Below, piece after piece: positions 1 to 6,625 of a stretch of DNA of 11,677 nt. The translations under genes and the position numbers were made by a program. Below the pieces are notes generated by a model. It was given only the letters and a program-made list of their open reading frames with translations, searched no databases and was not told the origin of the DNA. Each line of letters opens with the position of its first letter. The stretch's first letter is position 1. Origin of the DNA: Verrucomicrobiota bacterium (GTDB taxonomy: Bacteria; Verrucomicrobiota; Verrucomicrobiia; Verrucomicrobiales; DEV007); the NCBI GenBank assembly GCA_013152075.1, contig JAADHD010000183.1, forward strand, positions 1 through 11,677, in the 5' to 3' direction.

Positions 1-249
1 GAACACGGCAAATACCCCTCAACCCTTGCCCCATTAGCTCCCAATTACATCGACGCCCTCCCACTCGATCTCTTCACCGGAAATCTCCCACACTACCGCA
101 TCAAAGCCGACGGCACCCCGCTCATCTACTCCGTGGGCCTTAACAAAATCGACGAAAAAGGTCTGCTGAAACGCGACCGTGAGCTCGGCGACTGGACCTG
201 GCAGTACACCCTGCCCGACGACTTCGACGAAGGCGATTGGCATAAATAA
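1..249 (+). CDS. C-terminal fragment of an unrecognised protein (5' end outside window)
   Basis: Frame 1 is open from the first base to a TAA at 247-249 and gives 82 residues with no start in view, so the gene begins upstream of the window. The tail contains YIDALPLDLFTGNLPHYRI followed by DGTPLIYSVGLNKID and a DWTW segment. This arrangement (a Pro-Leu-Asp-x-Phe-[ST]-Gly turn, a strand with TyrArg, then LeuIleTyrSerValGly and an acidic Asn/Asp stretch) resembles a C-terminal end that I recall from uncharacterised, often membrane-anchored proteins of Planctomycetota and Verrucomicrobiota; that is memory of a family, not a search result. Function unknown. The downstream gap of 181 bases and the repeats in it suggest it is not part of the following ABC operon, though both are on the same strand. 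Confidence 0.75.
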   Translation, partial: EHGKYPSTLAPLAPNYIDALPLDLFTGNLPHYRIKADGTPLIYSVGLNKIDEKGLLKRDRELGDWTWQYTLPDDFDEGDWHK

Positions 250-273
250 GCCATCCCCCCCTCATTCTCTTCT

Positions 274-318
274 TATCTGTGAAATCCGTGCCATCCGTGG
301 TTCTCCGTTTTTTCCGTC
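274..318. repeat. Degenerate 9-bp tandem repeat in intergenic gap
   Basis: Five consecutive 9-base units can be laid out: TATCTGTGA, AATCCGTGC, CATCCGTGG, TTCTCCGTT, TTTTCCGTC. The core is ATCCGTG; the last two copies are weaker. Read on the minus strand in threes, the block gives Thr-Asp-x triplets (TTDGTDFTD), a pattern familiar from spurious ORFs over dispersed intergenic repeats. The block lies in the 181-base gap between the partial first gene and the ABC ATPase. No clear promoter was found in this gap; the other structure in it is the heptad block at 392-412. Confidence 0.6.
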
Positions 319-391
319 CTCCAGTGAGAAAAATGAGCAATTTCAAACCAGCTTGACGCTTAACCCTTGTCTCTCCCGAGGGCCAGATTTC

Positions 392-412
392 CATTGTCAA
401 TTATCCATTCCT
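392..412. repeat. Three degenerate 7-bp units upstream of the ABC ATPase start
   Basis: CATTGTC, AATTATC and CATTCCT are three adjacent 7-base units sharing an ATT-x-[TC]-[CT] core. The block ends 18 bases before the ATG at 431. It resembles the more perfect heptad block in front of the next gene. The unit similarity is modest, so this could be chance in an AT-rich leader. Confidence 0.4.
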
Positions 413-430
413 CTCCTAGCCTCACAGTTC

Positions 431-1360
431 ATGATCAGCGTCCGCAATCTCACCAAACGTTACGCCGGCCACACCGCCGTCGACGACATCTCTTTCGAGG
501 TGGATCGTGGAGAGATCGTGGGTTTTCTTGGCCCCAACGGAGCGGGGAAAAGCACGACCATGCGCATCCTCACCTGCTATCTTTCCGCGACTCAAGGAGC
601 CGCCTCTGTCGGCGGATTCGACACCTTCAAGGACTCAATCGAGGTAAGAAAACGCATCGGCTATATGCCGGAGAATGTGCCCCTTTACGACGACATGCGG
701 GTAAAAGAATACCTGCACTTCCGCGCCCAGCTCAAAGGCCTGCGCGGCCGCAGTGCCCGTCGAGCAGCCGGAGAAGCCATGGACACCTGCAGTCTGCAGG
801 ACGTGCGCCGGAAAATGATCGGCACGCTGTCCAAAGGTTATCGCCAGCGAGTCGGCCTTGCTGATGCCCTGGTCAACAAACCCGAGCTCCTGATCCTCGA
901 CGAACCCACTAACGGACTCGATCCAAATCAAATTCGACAAGTGCGTGAGCTGATCAAACACCTGGGTGAGCGTCACACCATCCTCATATCCACCCACATC
1001 CTCAGCGAAGTGGAAATGACCGCTACCCGGGTCATCATCATTGATAAAGGCAGGATCAAAGCCTCCGACACTCCCCAAAACCTGATTCGGCGTTTGCACT
1101 CATCCGGCACGGTACATATGGAAGTCAAAGCCAAGCCGAAGCAAGTGATCGAAAAAATAGAAACTCTTTCCGACATCAAAAATGCCATCCATATCGGAAC
1201 CAGTCAGGGCTGGTCCACCATCGACGTCCATGCATTTTCGAACGTTGACATTCGCGAGCAACTCTCCTCTCTCGCGCAAGAACAAAACTGGCCCCTGCGA
1301 GAACTTTACCGCGACACCGCCTCCCTGGAAGATGCCTTCGTCGACATCACCCGGTCTTAA
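431..1360 (+). CDS. ABC transporter ATP-binding protein, Gld type (GldA-like)
   Basis: Cytoplasmic ATPase that would power the permease encoded next door by ATP hydrolysis. The 309-residue protein has an N-terminal ABC domain and a C-terminal region of about 100 residues. Visible motifs: Walker A GPNGAGKST (residues 34-42), signature LSKGYRQR (133-140), Walker B LLILDEP (153-159), D-loop GLD (162-164) and switch His189 in STH. At the Q-loop position the sequence is GYMPENVPLY, with Glu81 where Gln is usual; as I recall, Gld-type ATPases often read PEN or PEH there, so I do not treat it as inactivating. The frame stays open upstream to 179, but family alignment starts at MISVRNLTKRY, so ATG 431 is the start; no Shine-Dalgarno sequence is visible. 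First gene of an apparent four-gene operon. NatA-like ATPases of other ABC-2 exporters are similar, so substrate is not deducible. Confidence 0.92.
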   Translation: MISVRNLTKRYAGHTAVDDISFEVDRGEIVGFLGPNGAGKSTTMRILTCYLSATQGAASVGGFDTFKDSIEVRKRIGYMPENVPLYDDMRVKEYLHFRAQLKGLRGRSARRAAGEAMDTCSLQDVRRKMIGTLSKGYRQRVGLADALVNKPELLILDEPTNGLDPNQIRQVRELIKHLGERHTILISTHILSEVEMTATRVIIIDKGRIKASDTPQNLIRRLHSSGTVHMEVKAKPKQVIEKIETLSDIKNAIHIGTSQGWSTIDVHAFSNVDIREQLSSLAQEQNWPLRELYRDTASLEDAFVDITRS

Positions 1361-1380
1361 CTTAGGATTTATCATTTCTT

Positions 1381-1404
1381 ATTCCTAATTCCTAATTCCT
1401 AATT
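1381..1404. repeat. Heptanucleotide tandem repeat (ATTCCTA), 3.4 copies
   Basis: Three perfect copies of ATTCCTA (1381-1387, 1388-1394, 1395-1401) plus a final ATT fill about half of the 53-base gap between the ABC ATPase stop and the permease start. The block ends 9 bases before the ATG at 1414 and so occupies the place where a ribosome-binding site would be expected. Its minus strand reads TAGGAAT repeats. It is comparable in form to the short tandemly repeated repetitive sequences of cyanobacteria; relatedness is not implied. Confidence 0.85.
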
Positions 1405-1413
1405 TTTTCACCC

Positions 1414-2169
1414 ATGCGCCAATTTTTCATATTACTTCGAAAAGAACTGCGCTCCTTTTTTCTCTCGCCTTTGGCTTATGTGATCATAGCCCTGTTCACC
1501 TTTCTAAACGGTTGGCTATTTTCCAGCATTGTCACCGCCATGCGCATGAAAGTTAACCAGCACAGCCTGGTGTATAATCTCTTCGATTCCGGCTGGTTCT
1601 GGATGGGCTATTTTTTCCTCTTCCCTTTGCTGACCATGCGCTTATTCGCCGAAGAAAAAAAACTCGGCACGCTGGAAACCCTGCTCACTGCGCCGGTGCG
1701 AACCGCTCAAGTCGTGCTGGCCAAATTCGTCGCTACGACAATTCTCTACATTGTGATCATGTTGCCCATTTTTGCCTTCTTCTTTTTGTTCGAGGACATT
1801 ACCGGGGAATCCGCCGCTTTCCAGAAAGGCGCGTTTTACGGAGCCGCCGCCATCCTGCTACTTGTTGGCATTTTTAATATTGCCATCGGCTGTTTTGCAT
1901 CCTCGCTCACCTCGAATCAGTTAATCGCCGCGATGATCACTTTTGTCGTGGTCGTGCTTCATTATTTCCTCGGTTTCATTCATTATTTCGGTGCCAAGCT
2001 GCCTGCGGAGCTACTTGCTAAAGTTACTTATTTTTCCACCGTCGAACATCGCCATCTTTTCACCGAAGGTTTGATCGACTCACGACCTGTCATTTATTAT
2101 CTCAGCTCTGCCGTCGTCATGCTGTTTTTAACTCACCATGTGCTCGAACGCCGTCGCTGGCAGTCATAA
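1414..2169 (+). CDS. ABC-2 type transporter permease, GldF-like
   Basis: Inner-membrane channel subunit of the ABC system, partner of the ATPase just upstream. The 251-residue protein starts with a short cytoplasmic amphipathic segment (RKELRSFFLSPLAY, residues 9-22) typical of GldF/ABC-2 permeases. About six hydrophobic segments are seen, near residues 20-40, 60-78, 101-127, 139-164, 168-192 and 225-242. Between the second and third lies EEKKLGTLETLLTAPV (80-95), the characteristic cytoplasmic loop motif of this family (EEK-x-x-GTLE-x-LLTAPV). Length matches single GldF-type permeases of about 240-260 residues; in some species this protein is fused to the GldG-like subunit, here it is separate. 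It follows the ATPase by 53 bases, largely a heptad repeat, and precedes the GldG-like gene by 39 bases. No Shine-Dalgarno sequence is visible. Substrate unknown. Confidence 0.9.
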   Translation: MRQFFILLRKELRSFFLSPLAYVIIALFTFLNGWLFSSIVTAMRMKVNQHSLVYNLFDSGWFWMGYFFLFPLLTMRLFAEEKKLGTLETLLTAPVRTAQVVLAKFVATTILYIVIMLPIFAFFFLFEDITGESAAFQKGAFYGAAAILLLVGIFNIAIGCFASSLTSNQLIAAMITFVVVVLHYFLGFIHYFGAKLPAELLAKVTYFSTVEHRHLFTEGLIDSRPVIYYLSSAVVMLFLTHHVLERRRWQS

Positions 2170-2208
2170 TGCATCCCTCACTGATCACTCGACGACAAAT
2201 CAACACTC

Positions 2209-3702
2209 ATGGGAGCCACCGACAACATTCAAACTGAGCCTGCCGAAACACCGGCACGCCTCCCAGTGCGCCGTCTGTTCACCGCTCTCCGGGTTGCTTT
2301 CCAGGTCATCCTTGTTGTGATCATTTACGCGGAAGTGAATTACCTCAGCTTCGACCGCCATGAGCAATGGGATCTCACCCAGAACCGCAAATTTACGCTA
2401 TCGGATACCAGTAAGAACTTTCTAAATAATCAGCAGGGTGATGTGAAAATCATCATGGCCTTTCTGCGCTCATCAGATCTTTTTTCTGATGTGAAAGCAC
2501 TGCTATCAGAGTATAAAAGGCACAGCAATGGACGCGTCTCTTTAGAGATTCTCGACCTCAGCCGCGACCGTGACCGCCTACTCGACCTGAGTAATCAACA
2601 CGGGCTCGTTTTTAACCGCAACTCCATCGTCCTCCTCACCCCCAATCGAACCAAGGTTTTGGCCGCTGAAGATTTGATCACCCGCTCTAACGACAAAAAC
2701 CAACGAGTGGTGGAATTCCGTGGCGAAGAAGTCATTACAGCTTCCCTGCTGCAGGTCACAGAAAAACAACAGAAGAAGATCTATCTGCTGGTTGGTAGTC
2801 GCAGCGCTGACGAGTTACTTCAAATCGGCAAACAACTCTCTGCTATCGCCACCACTCAGAACGCCCGCATCGAATCCCTGAATCTGTCAACTGTGAACGC
2901 CATTCCCCAGGACGCAGACGCGGTATTCATTGCGGGTGCCACGGTAGATCTGGAACCCCGGCACATTGACATGCTCGAAAACTACTGGAACGAGCAACAC
3001 GGTGGTTTGTTAATATTTCTCAACCCCACGGTAAAAACCCCAAATCTAAACGCCTTCATTCGTGCCTACGGAGTGGCTCCACAAGACGACCGGGTATTGT
3101 CTGTCGCCAGCATTCCCGGCATGGCATTGAAAAAAACCTTCAACGTCCCGGCCGCCTTCATCCCAGGATCACCGATCACTCGCAATCTGGCTGGCATTAA
3201 CTTGCAACTCAAAGGCCAAAGCCAGTCACTGAAAATTTTTACCGACAACGAATTAATGGAAGCAAAAAAGATCCGGCCGCTCCCTCTGATGGTAGCCGGA
3301 TCACGTTTCTGGGGCGAAACTGATTATCAGGAAGAGGTGGCTGCATTCAACTCAAAACAAGACAACCCGCCTCCGGTTTACACCGCCGCCTCGATTGAAA
3401 AAGGTGCTGCCGATGATCCTGATATGGAAATCAGCAGCTCCCGCATGGTCATTGTCAGCAACCCGGATTTAATCGACCCTGCCGGCAATACAAGCAAGAC
3501 CAACGCGGATTTCACCATGGCTTCACTGAACTGGATGATTGACCGGTCAGAATTGATCGGCATCTCACCCAGAAAGCTCACCACTTACACTCTGGACATC
3601 GAGCCCGGTGATCTCAGCCTCCTGCAAACGCTGGCGATTTTCATTTTGCCAGGTATGGCTCTGATTTTTGCAGGAGCAATCAGAATGCTACGCCGACACT
3701 AG
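2209..3702 (+). CDS. GldG-like ABC transporter auxiliary protein
   Basis: Membrane-anchored auxiliary subunit of the Gld-type ABC system. The 497-residue protein has a charged N-terminus, a transmembrane segment near residues 26-42, then the family hallmark LSFDRHEQWDLTQNRKFTLS (residues 46-65) and an extracytoplasmic domain of the ABC_transp_aux kind (roughly residues 60-330). A second transmembrane segment (about 470-491) ends in the basic tail RMLRRH, placing the C-terminus in the cytoplasm. WDLT followed by FTLS, and the final membrane helix, are features I know from GldG proteins. It has no ATP-binding motif; the family is thought to act structurally or in substrate handling. Spacing to the permease upstream (39 bases) and the DUF4340 gene downstream (27 bases) supports one transcript. 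Start at ATG 2209 fits the family; no Shine-Dalgarno sequence is seen. Confidence 0.85.
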   Translation: MGATDNIQTEPAETPARLPVRRLFTALRVAFQVILVVIIYAEVNYLSFDRHEQWDLTQNRKFTLSDTSKNFLNNQQGDVKIIMAFLRSSDLFSDVKALLSEYKRHSNGRVSLEILDLSRDRDRLLDLSNQHGLVFNRNSIVLLTPNRTKVLAAEDLITRSNDKNQRVVEFRGEEVITASLLQVTEKQQKKIYLLVGSRSADELLQIGKQLSAIATTQNARIESLNLSTVNAIPQDADAVFIAGATVDLEPRHIDMLENYWNEQHGGLLIFLNPTVKTPNLNAFIRAYGVAPQDDRVLSVASIPGMALKKTFNVPAAFIPGSPITRNLAGINLQLKGQSQSLKIFTDNELMEAKKIRPLPLMVAGSRFWGETDYQEEVAAFNSKQDNPPPVYTAASIEKGAADDPDMEISSSRMVIVSNPDLIDPAGNTSKTNADFTMASLNWMIDRSELIGISPRKLTTYTLDIEPGDLSLLQTLAIFILPGMALIFAGAIRMLRRH

Positions 3703-3729
3703 ACACCTTTCACTGCATCAACTAAACAC

Positions 3730-5715
3730 ATGAGACCTGCCACCACATCGGTTCTTCTTGCCATCGCCATTGGGCTTGGTGTCTGGATCTACATGGAAGA
3801 GTCCGAGCGAGGCAAAGGTCCGGAAAAACAGGACAAAAAAGTTTTGGCTCATTTCCTGCCTGAAAGCGTAAAGGAAATTCACATGGAATCCGGTGGTATC
3901 AAATCCGTGATGATAAAACACGACGACCTCTGGTTTTTTGAAAAACCGGTCGCAGACCGTGCCGATCAGGCGACCGCCGCAGCTGTTCTTGATTTGCTCA
4001 GCCACCTGACCATTCGCGATGAAATCTCCTCGGAAGAAATCAAATCGGATGACAGTCTCTCCGACAAACAACTAGGCTTCACCGAAGAAGATCAAATCCA
4101 AGTGACCCTGATTTCGGAACCCAGTGACACAAAGAAGGGCTCTTCACATCCGGCAAAAAAAACCGTTCTAACCTTTGGTGATATCGCGCCCATGATGAAT
4201 ACCATTTTTGCACGCATTGAGGATAACAGTAAAGATGACCACTCGATTTTTATCGTCGATGGAAATCCAAGAAAGTACTTCGAAGAGCCCACCTCTGCTT
4301 TGCGCGACCAAACCCTGCTCTTCGCCCCCGTGAACCGACTGGCTGGACTCACCGTAAAAACCGCGCGCCATACCATCAAACTGGAACGCAAGCTCACCAC
4401 TCCCGCCACAGGCTGGTCAATGGTCAGCCCACTTCCTGCCCGGGCGAACTCACAACTTATCGAATCCATCCTCGCTCAACTCTCCTCGCTACGAGTGGAG
4501 AGCCTACTCAAAGCCAATAATTCATCTGGAGCCAGCCCGAACCCGGTACCGGAAAACGGCGTGGTATTTGAACTCCAACTCCTTGGAGTGGAAAAACCTG
4601 TCTCCCTCTTTCTATCTCCCTCTCAGAACGCGAAGACCACCGCCCCTGAAACAAAGCGCGTCCCTCTTCTAGAAGCTCGGACATCCGACCGACCGGCAGC
4701 TTTCCTTGTCCGCTCCTCCTTGCTGACACTTCTTCCTCTCTCACCCAATACCTTCCGCGACCCTCACCTCGCTCGTATTCCCCTGCAAATGCTACACAGC
4801 ATAGTTATTCAGACCCGTGACAATCCTGATGTCGTTCTGTCCGCCATGCCGCCTGAGAGCGGTCAGATAAAGTGGAAATCTGATCGTAATAGCAAAAGAG
4901 AAGATGCCAATCTAACCAAAATCATCGACTTGGTGGCAGCGGTAAACGAAGAGAGAGTTCTCAATTTTGTTGACGACCTGAAAGCCGACCCTGCAATCTA
5001 TGGGCTCGACGCTCCTTTCACCGCCATCACCTTCAATGTTTTCCAGTCGGTATCCCTGAAACCGGGAGCAAATCCGCAAACGGAAACCCCTCAAAAACCC
5101 AAGATGCTTCAACGGACCCTCAAACTCGGTTTTGGCAAAGGCGATGCGAACCAATTGTTCGCGAGCTTTGTGGGCGAACCCTATATTTACCAGATTTCTC
5201 CGGTATTCAAAAACCGTGTATCGCCCCATCCTCTGAAATGGAAATCCCTCAAGGTGCTCACTTTTTCTACCCTCAGCTTGAAACAAATTGAGCGCACACA
5301 AAAAGACCAGTCCCCCGTGTCGCTCAGCTACGAATACACCCGTGATGAGTGGAAAATCCTGACGGACAACGAATCCGATACAAAAGATGTTGATCACCGC
5401 ATTGCAGAAAAAATGAAAGCCACGCTAGGATCTCTAAAAGCGAAAGACTGGGTCACGACCAGCCAACTTGCTTACAAAGCCTTAAGCACTCCTTCCCTCA
5501 GCTTCAAAATCCTGATTGAAGAAATCGATCCTGCACTTCAAGAACCCCGGGATGTCACCCATACACTCAAATTTGCTCCTACTGCCAGCTCAGGGATTTA
5601 TTACGGAAGCATCGACAGCTCCCCTGACGTTTTCATCATCGATCGTGAAACTTACCGGGACTTATCTCACAACCCAGTGATCGAAACGAATATAGATTCG
5701 CCTCTAGTGAGGTAG
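3730..5715 (+). CDS. DUF4340-type membrane-anchored protein with four internal modules
   Basis: Function unknown. The 661-residue protein has one N-terminal membrane anchor (about residues 6-22) and a long soluble, probably extracytoplasmic, remainder. It looks like four successive copies of a module of about 150 residues. Each has a strand pair ending in a Trp (W68, W229, W382, W541), a helix with a regularly spaced Ala/Leu face, a beta segment (TVLTFGD at 145-151, RTLKLGFG at 462-469, THTLKFAP at 610-617) and a strand such as SIFIVD (172-177) or DVFIID (633-638). Two module junctions share LRDQTLLFAP (191-200) and FRDPHLARIP (342-351), a feature typical of DUF4340. DUF4340 genes are commonly found beside Gld-type ABC genes; here it is the last gene of the operon, 27 bases after the GldG-like gene. 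It is long for the family. It converges on ubiE, with 22 bases between the stops and no clear terminator hairpin. Confidence 0.82.
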   Translation: MRPATTSVLLAIAIGLGVWIYMEESERGKGPEKQDKKVLAHFLPESVKEIHMESGGIKSVMIKHDDLWFFEKPVADRADQATAAAVLDLLSHLTIRDEISSEEIKSDDSLSDKQLGFTEEDQIQVTLISEPSDTKKGSSHPAKKTVLTFGDIAPMMNTIFARIEDNSKDDHSIFIVDGNPRKYFEEPTSALRDQTLLFAPVNRLAGLTVKTARHTIKLERKLTTPATGWSMVSPLPARANSQLIESILAQLSSLRVESLLKANNSSGASPNPVPENGVVFELQLLGVEKPVSLFLSPSQNAKTTAPETKRVPLLEARTSDRPAAFLVRSSLLTLLPLSPNTFRDPHLARIPLQMLHSIVIQTRDNPDVVLSAMPPESGQIKWKSDRNSKREDANLTKIIDLVAAVNEERVLNFVDDLKADPAIYGLDAPFTAITFNVFQSVSLKPGANPQTETPQKPKMLQRTLKLGFGKGDANQLFASFVGEPYIYQISPVFKNRVSPHPLKWKSLKVLTFSTLSLKQIERTQKDQSPVSLSYEYTRDEWKILTDNESDTKDVDHRIAEKMKATLGSLKAKDWVTTSQLAYKALSTPSLSFKILIEEIDPALQEPRDVTHTLKFAPTASSGIYYGSIDSSPDVFIIDRETYRDLSHNPVIETNIDSPLVR

Positions 5716-5737
5716 TAACCGAAGCGGAAAACAGCCT

Positions 5738-6420
5738 TTACACTTTTTTTCGTCCTACATAAATGGACGAAATACCTCCCCACAGAGGATAACAAAGAGC
5801 CTCTTCGAAACCATTCTCTTGTATTAAAGAACACATTTCCACTCCCGATGGAAACCTCTCTATCGAGGTAGACAAATAATCGTAAGCCTCCCTATTTCCC
5901 GTCAACCACCCTCCAATAGCAGGCAGTATACGATGCAAATAAAATCGATAGGGCCCTCTCAGTATTCCTTTAGGTATCGAGAAATCCAGAATCACCAGAT
6001 GAGCGCCCGGTTTCAACACTCGGCTTAATTCGCGCAAAGCTCCATCCCAAGTCGCCATATTTCTGAGCCCATACCCTATCGTAAGGGCATCAAAAGCCTC
6101 GTCCGCAAAAGGCAATTGCATCCCGTCCGCTACCAGCAGCATCGGCAATCCACGATGACGTGCTTGCTCAAGCATCGGAGCACAAAAATCTGAAGCAATG
6201 ACTTCTGCCTCAGGCATTTTTTTCAACACTGCGGCTGCCAAATCTCCACTGCCACTGGCGACATCCAGAATCCGCTGCGCCCCAAAGCCACTTACCAATG
6301 AGGCCACCTGTTTGTGCCATAAAATGTCCACGCCCAAACTCAGCACATGATTGTGGTCAGCACGTAACGCTTGGCAATCGAACTGAACGCATTCCTGACA
6401 AAAACCGGATCCTGAGACAT
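5738..6420 (-). CDS. ubiE: UbiE/MenG demethylmenaquinone methyltransferase, frame broken near codon 22
   Basis: SAM-dependent C-methyltransferase that would convert demethylmenaquinone to menaquinone (or act in ubiquinone synthesis). The N-terminus MSQDPVFVRNAFSSIAKRYV starts at ATG 6420 but that frame stops at 6340-6342. The rest, beginning NHVLSLGVDILWHK, lies in another frame from about 6352 to the TAA at 5738-5740. Joined by ignoring two bases (6353-6354), they give about 226 residues, normal for the family. Motifs in joined numbering: RYVLTNHVLSLGVDILW (18-34), matching the first UbiE signature with Asp for the usual His; SAM motif LDVASGSGDLA (51-61); later RVLKPGAHLVILDFS, the second signature with Asp for Glu; and REAYDYLSTSIERFPSG. 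Either a real frameshift or a sequence error. The longer open frame up to 6478 runs through the tRNA and cannot be the true start. The ATG lies 17 bases after the tRNA-Leu 3' end. Confidence 0.8.
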
Positions 6421-6437
6421 CTGAGGAATGAAAAAAG

Positions 6438-6519
6438 TGCTCACGAGAGGACTCGAACCTCCACGGGTCTCCCCACATGAACCTGAATCATGCGCGTCTA
6501 CCAGTTCCGCCACGTGAGC
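6438..6519 (-). tRNA. tRNA-Leu (anticodon CAG)
   Basis: An 82-base cloverleaf folds on the minus strand. Acceptor GCTCACG pairs with CGTGAGC, with discriminator A at 6438. The D arm has stem GCG/CGC and the GG of the D loop. The anticodon stem CATGA/TCATG closes a loop TTCAGGT, so the anticodon is CAG (plus-strand 6483-6485), reading CUG. A 13-base variable arm with a GGG/CCC stem marks it as a class II tRNA, and the T arm is GGAGG-TTCGAGT-CCTCT. CCA is not encoded (the next bases are CTT). It sits between the beta-propeller gene and ubiE on the same strand. Confidence 0.96.
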
Positions 6520-6625
6520 AGTTAATTGAAACGGCTGACCGTCCCAAACGGGGCCGCACCTAATCACGGAATCCCCATGCCGACAACCAGAATTATCCTT
6601 TACGCCAAAATATTGTGATTTCTGC

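Noticed and set aside
353..381. TTGACG as a -35 box for the ABC operon
   Set aside because: No -10-like hexamer is found at 15-19 base spacing (CCGAGG at 17).
179..430. N-terminal extension of the ABC ATPase frame by 84 residues
   Set aside because: The extension overlaps the first gene and runs through the 9-bp repeat; the family alignment begins at the ATG at 431.
5716..5737. Bidirectional terminator between the converging genes
   Set aside because: The 22 bases hold no inverted repeat; termination may occur inside the neighbouring genes.
6340..6360. Programmed frameshifting in ubiE
   Set aside because: No slippery heptamer or prfB-like stop context is seen at the shift point; a mutation or sequence error is simpler.
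6421..6478. Start of ubiE at 6478 in the long open frame
   Set aside because: This start lies inside the tRNA-Leu gene and the extra residues show no UbiE similarity; the real N-terminus is in another frame at 6420.
6438..6519. tRNA-Leu as an integration (att) site
   Set aside because: No integrase, direct repeat of the tRNA 3' end or foreign-looking block is seen beside it.
6531..6542. ACGG-CTGA-CCGT inverted repeat as a terminator after the propeller gene
   Set aside because: Only four base pairs, no T-run, and it lies upstream of the tRNA, which needs transcription through or from this region.
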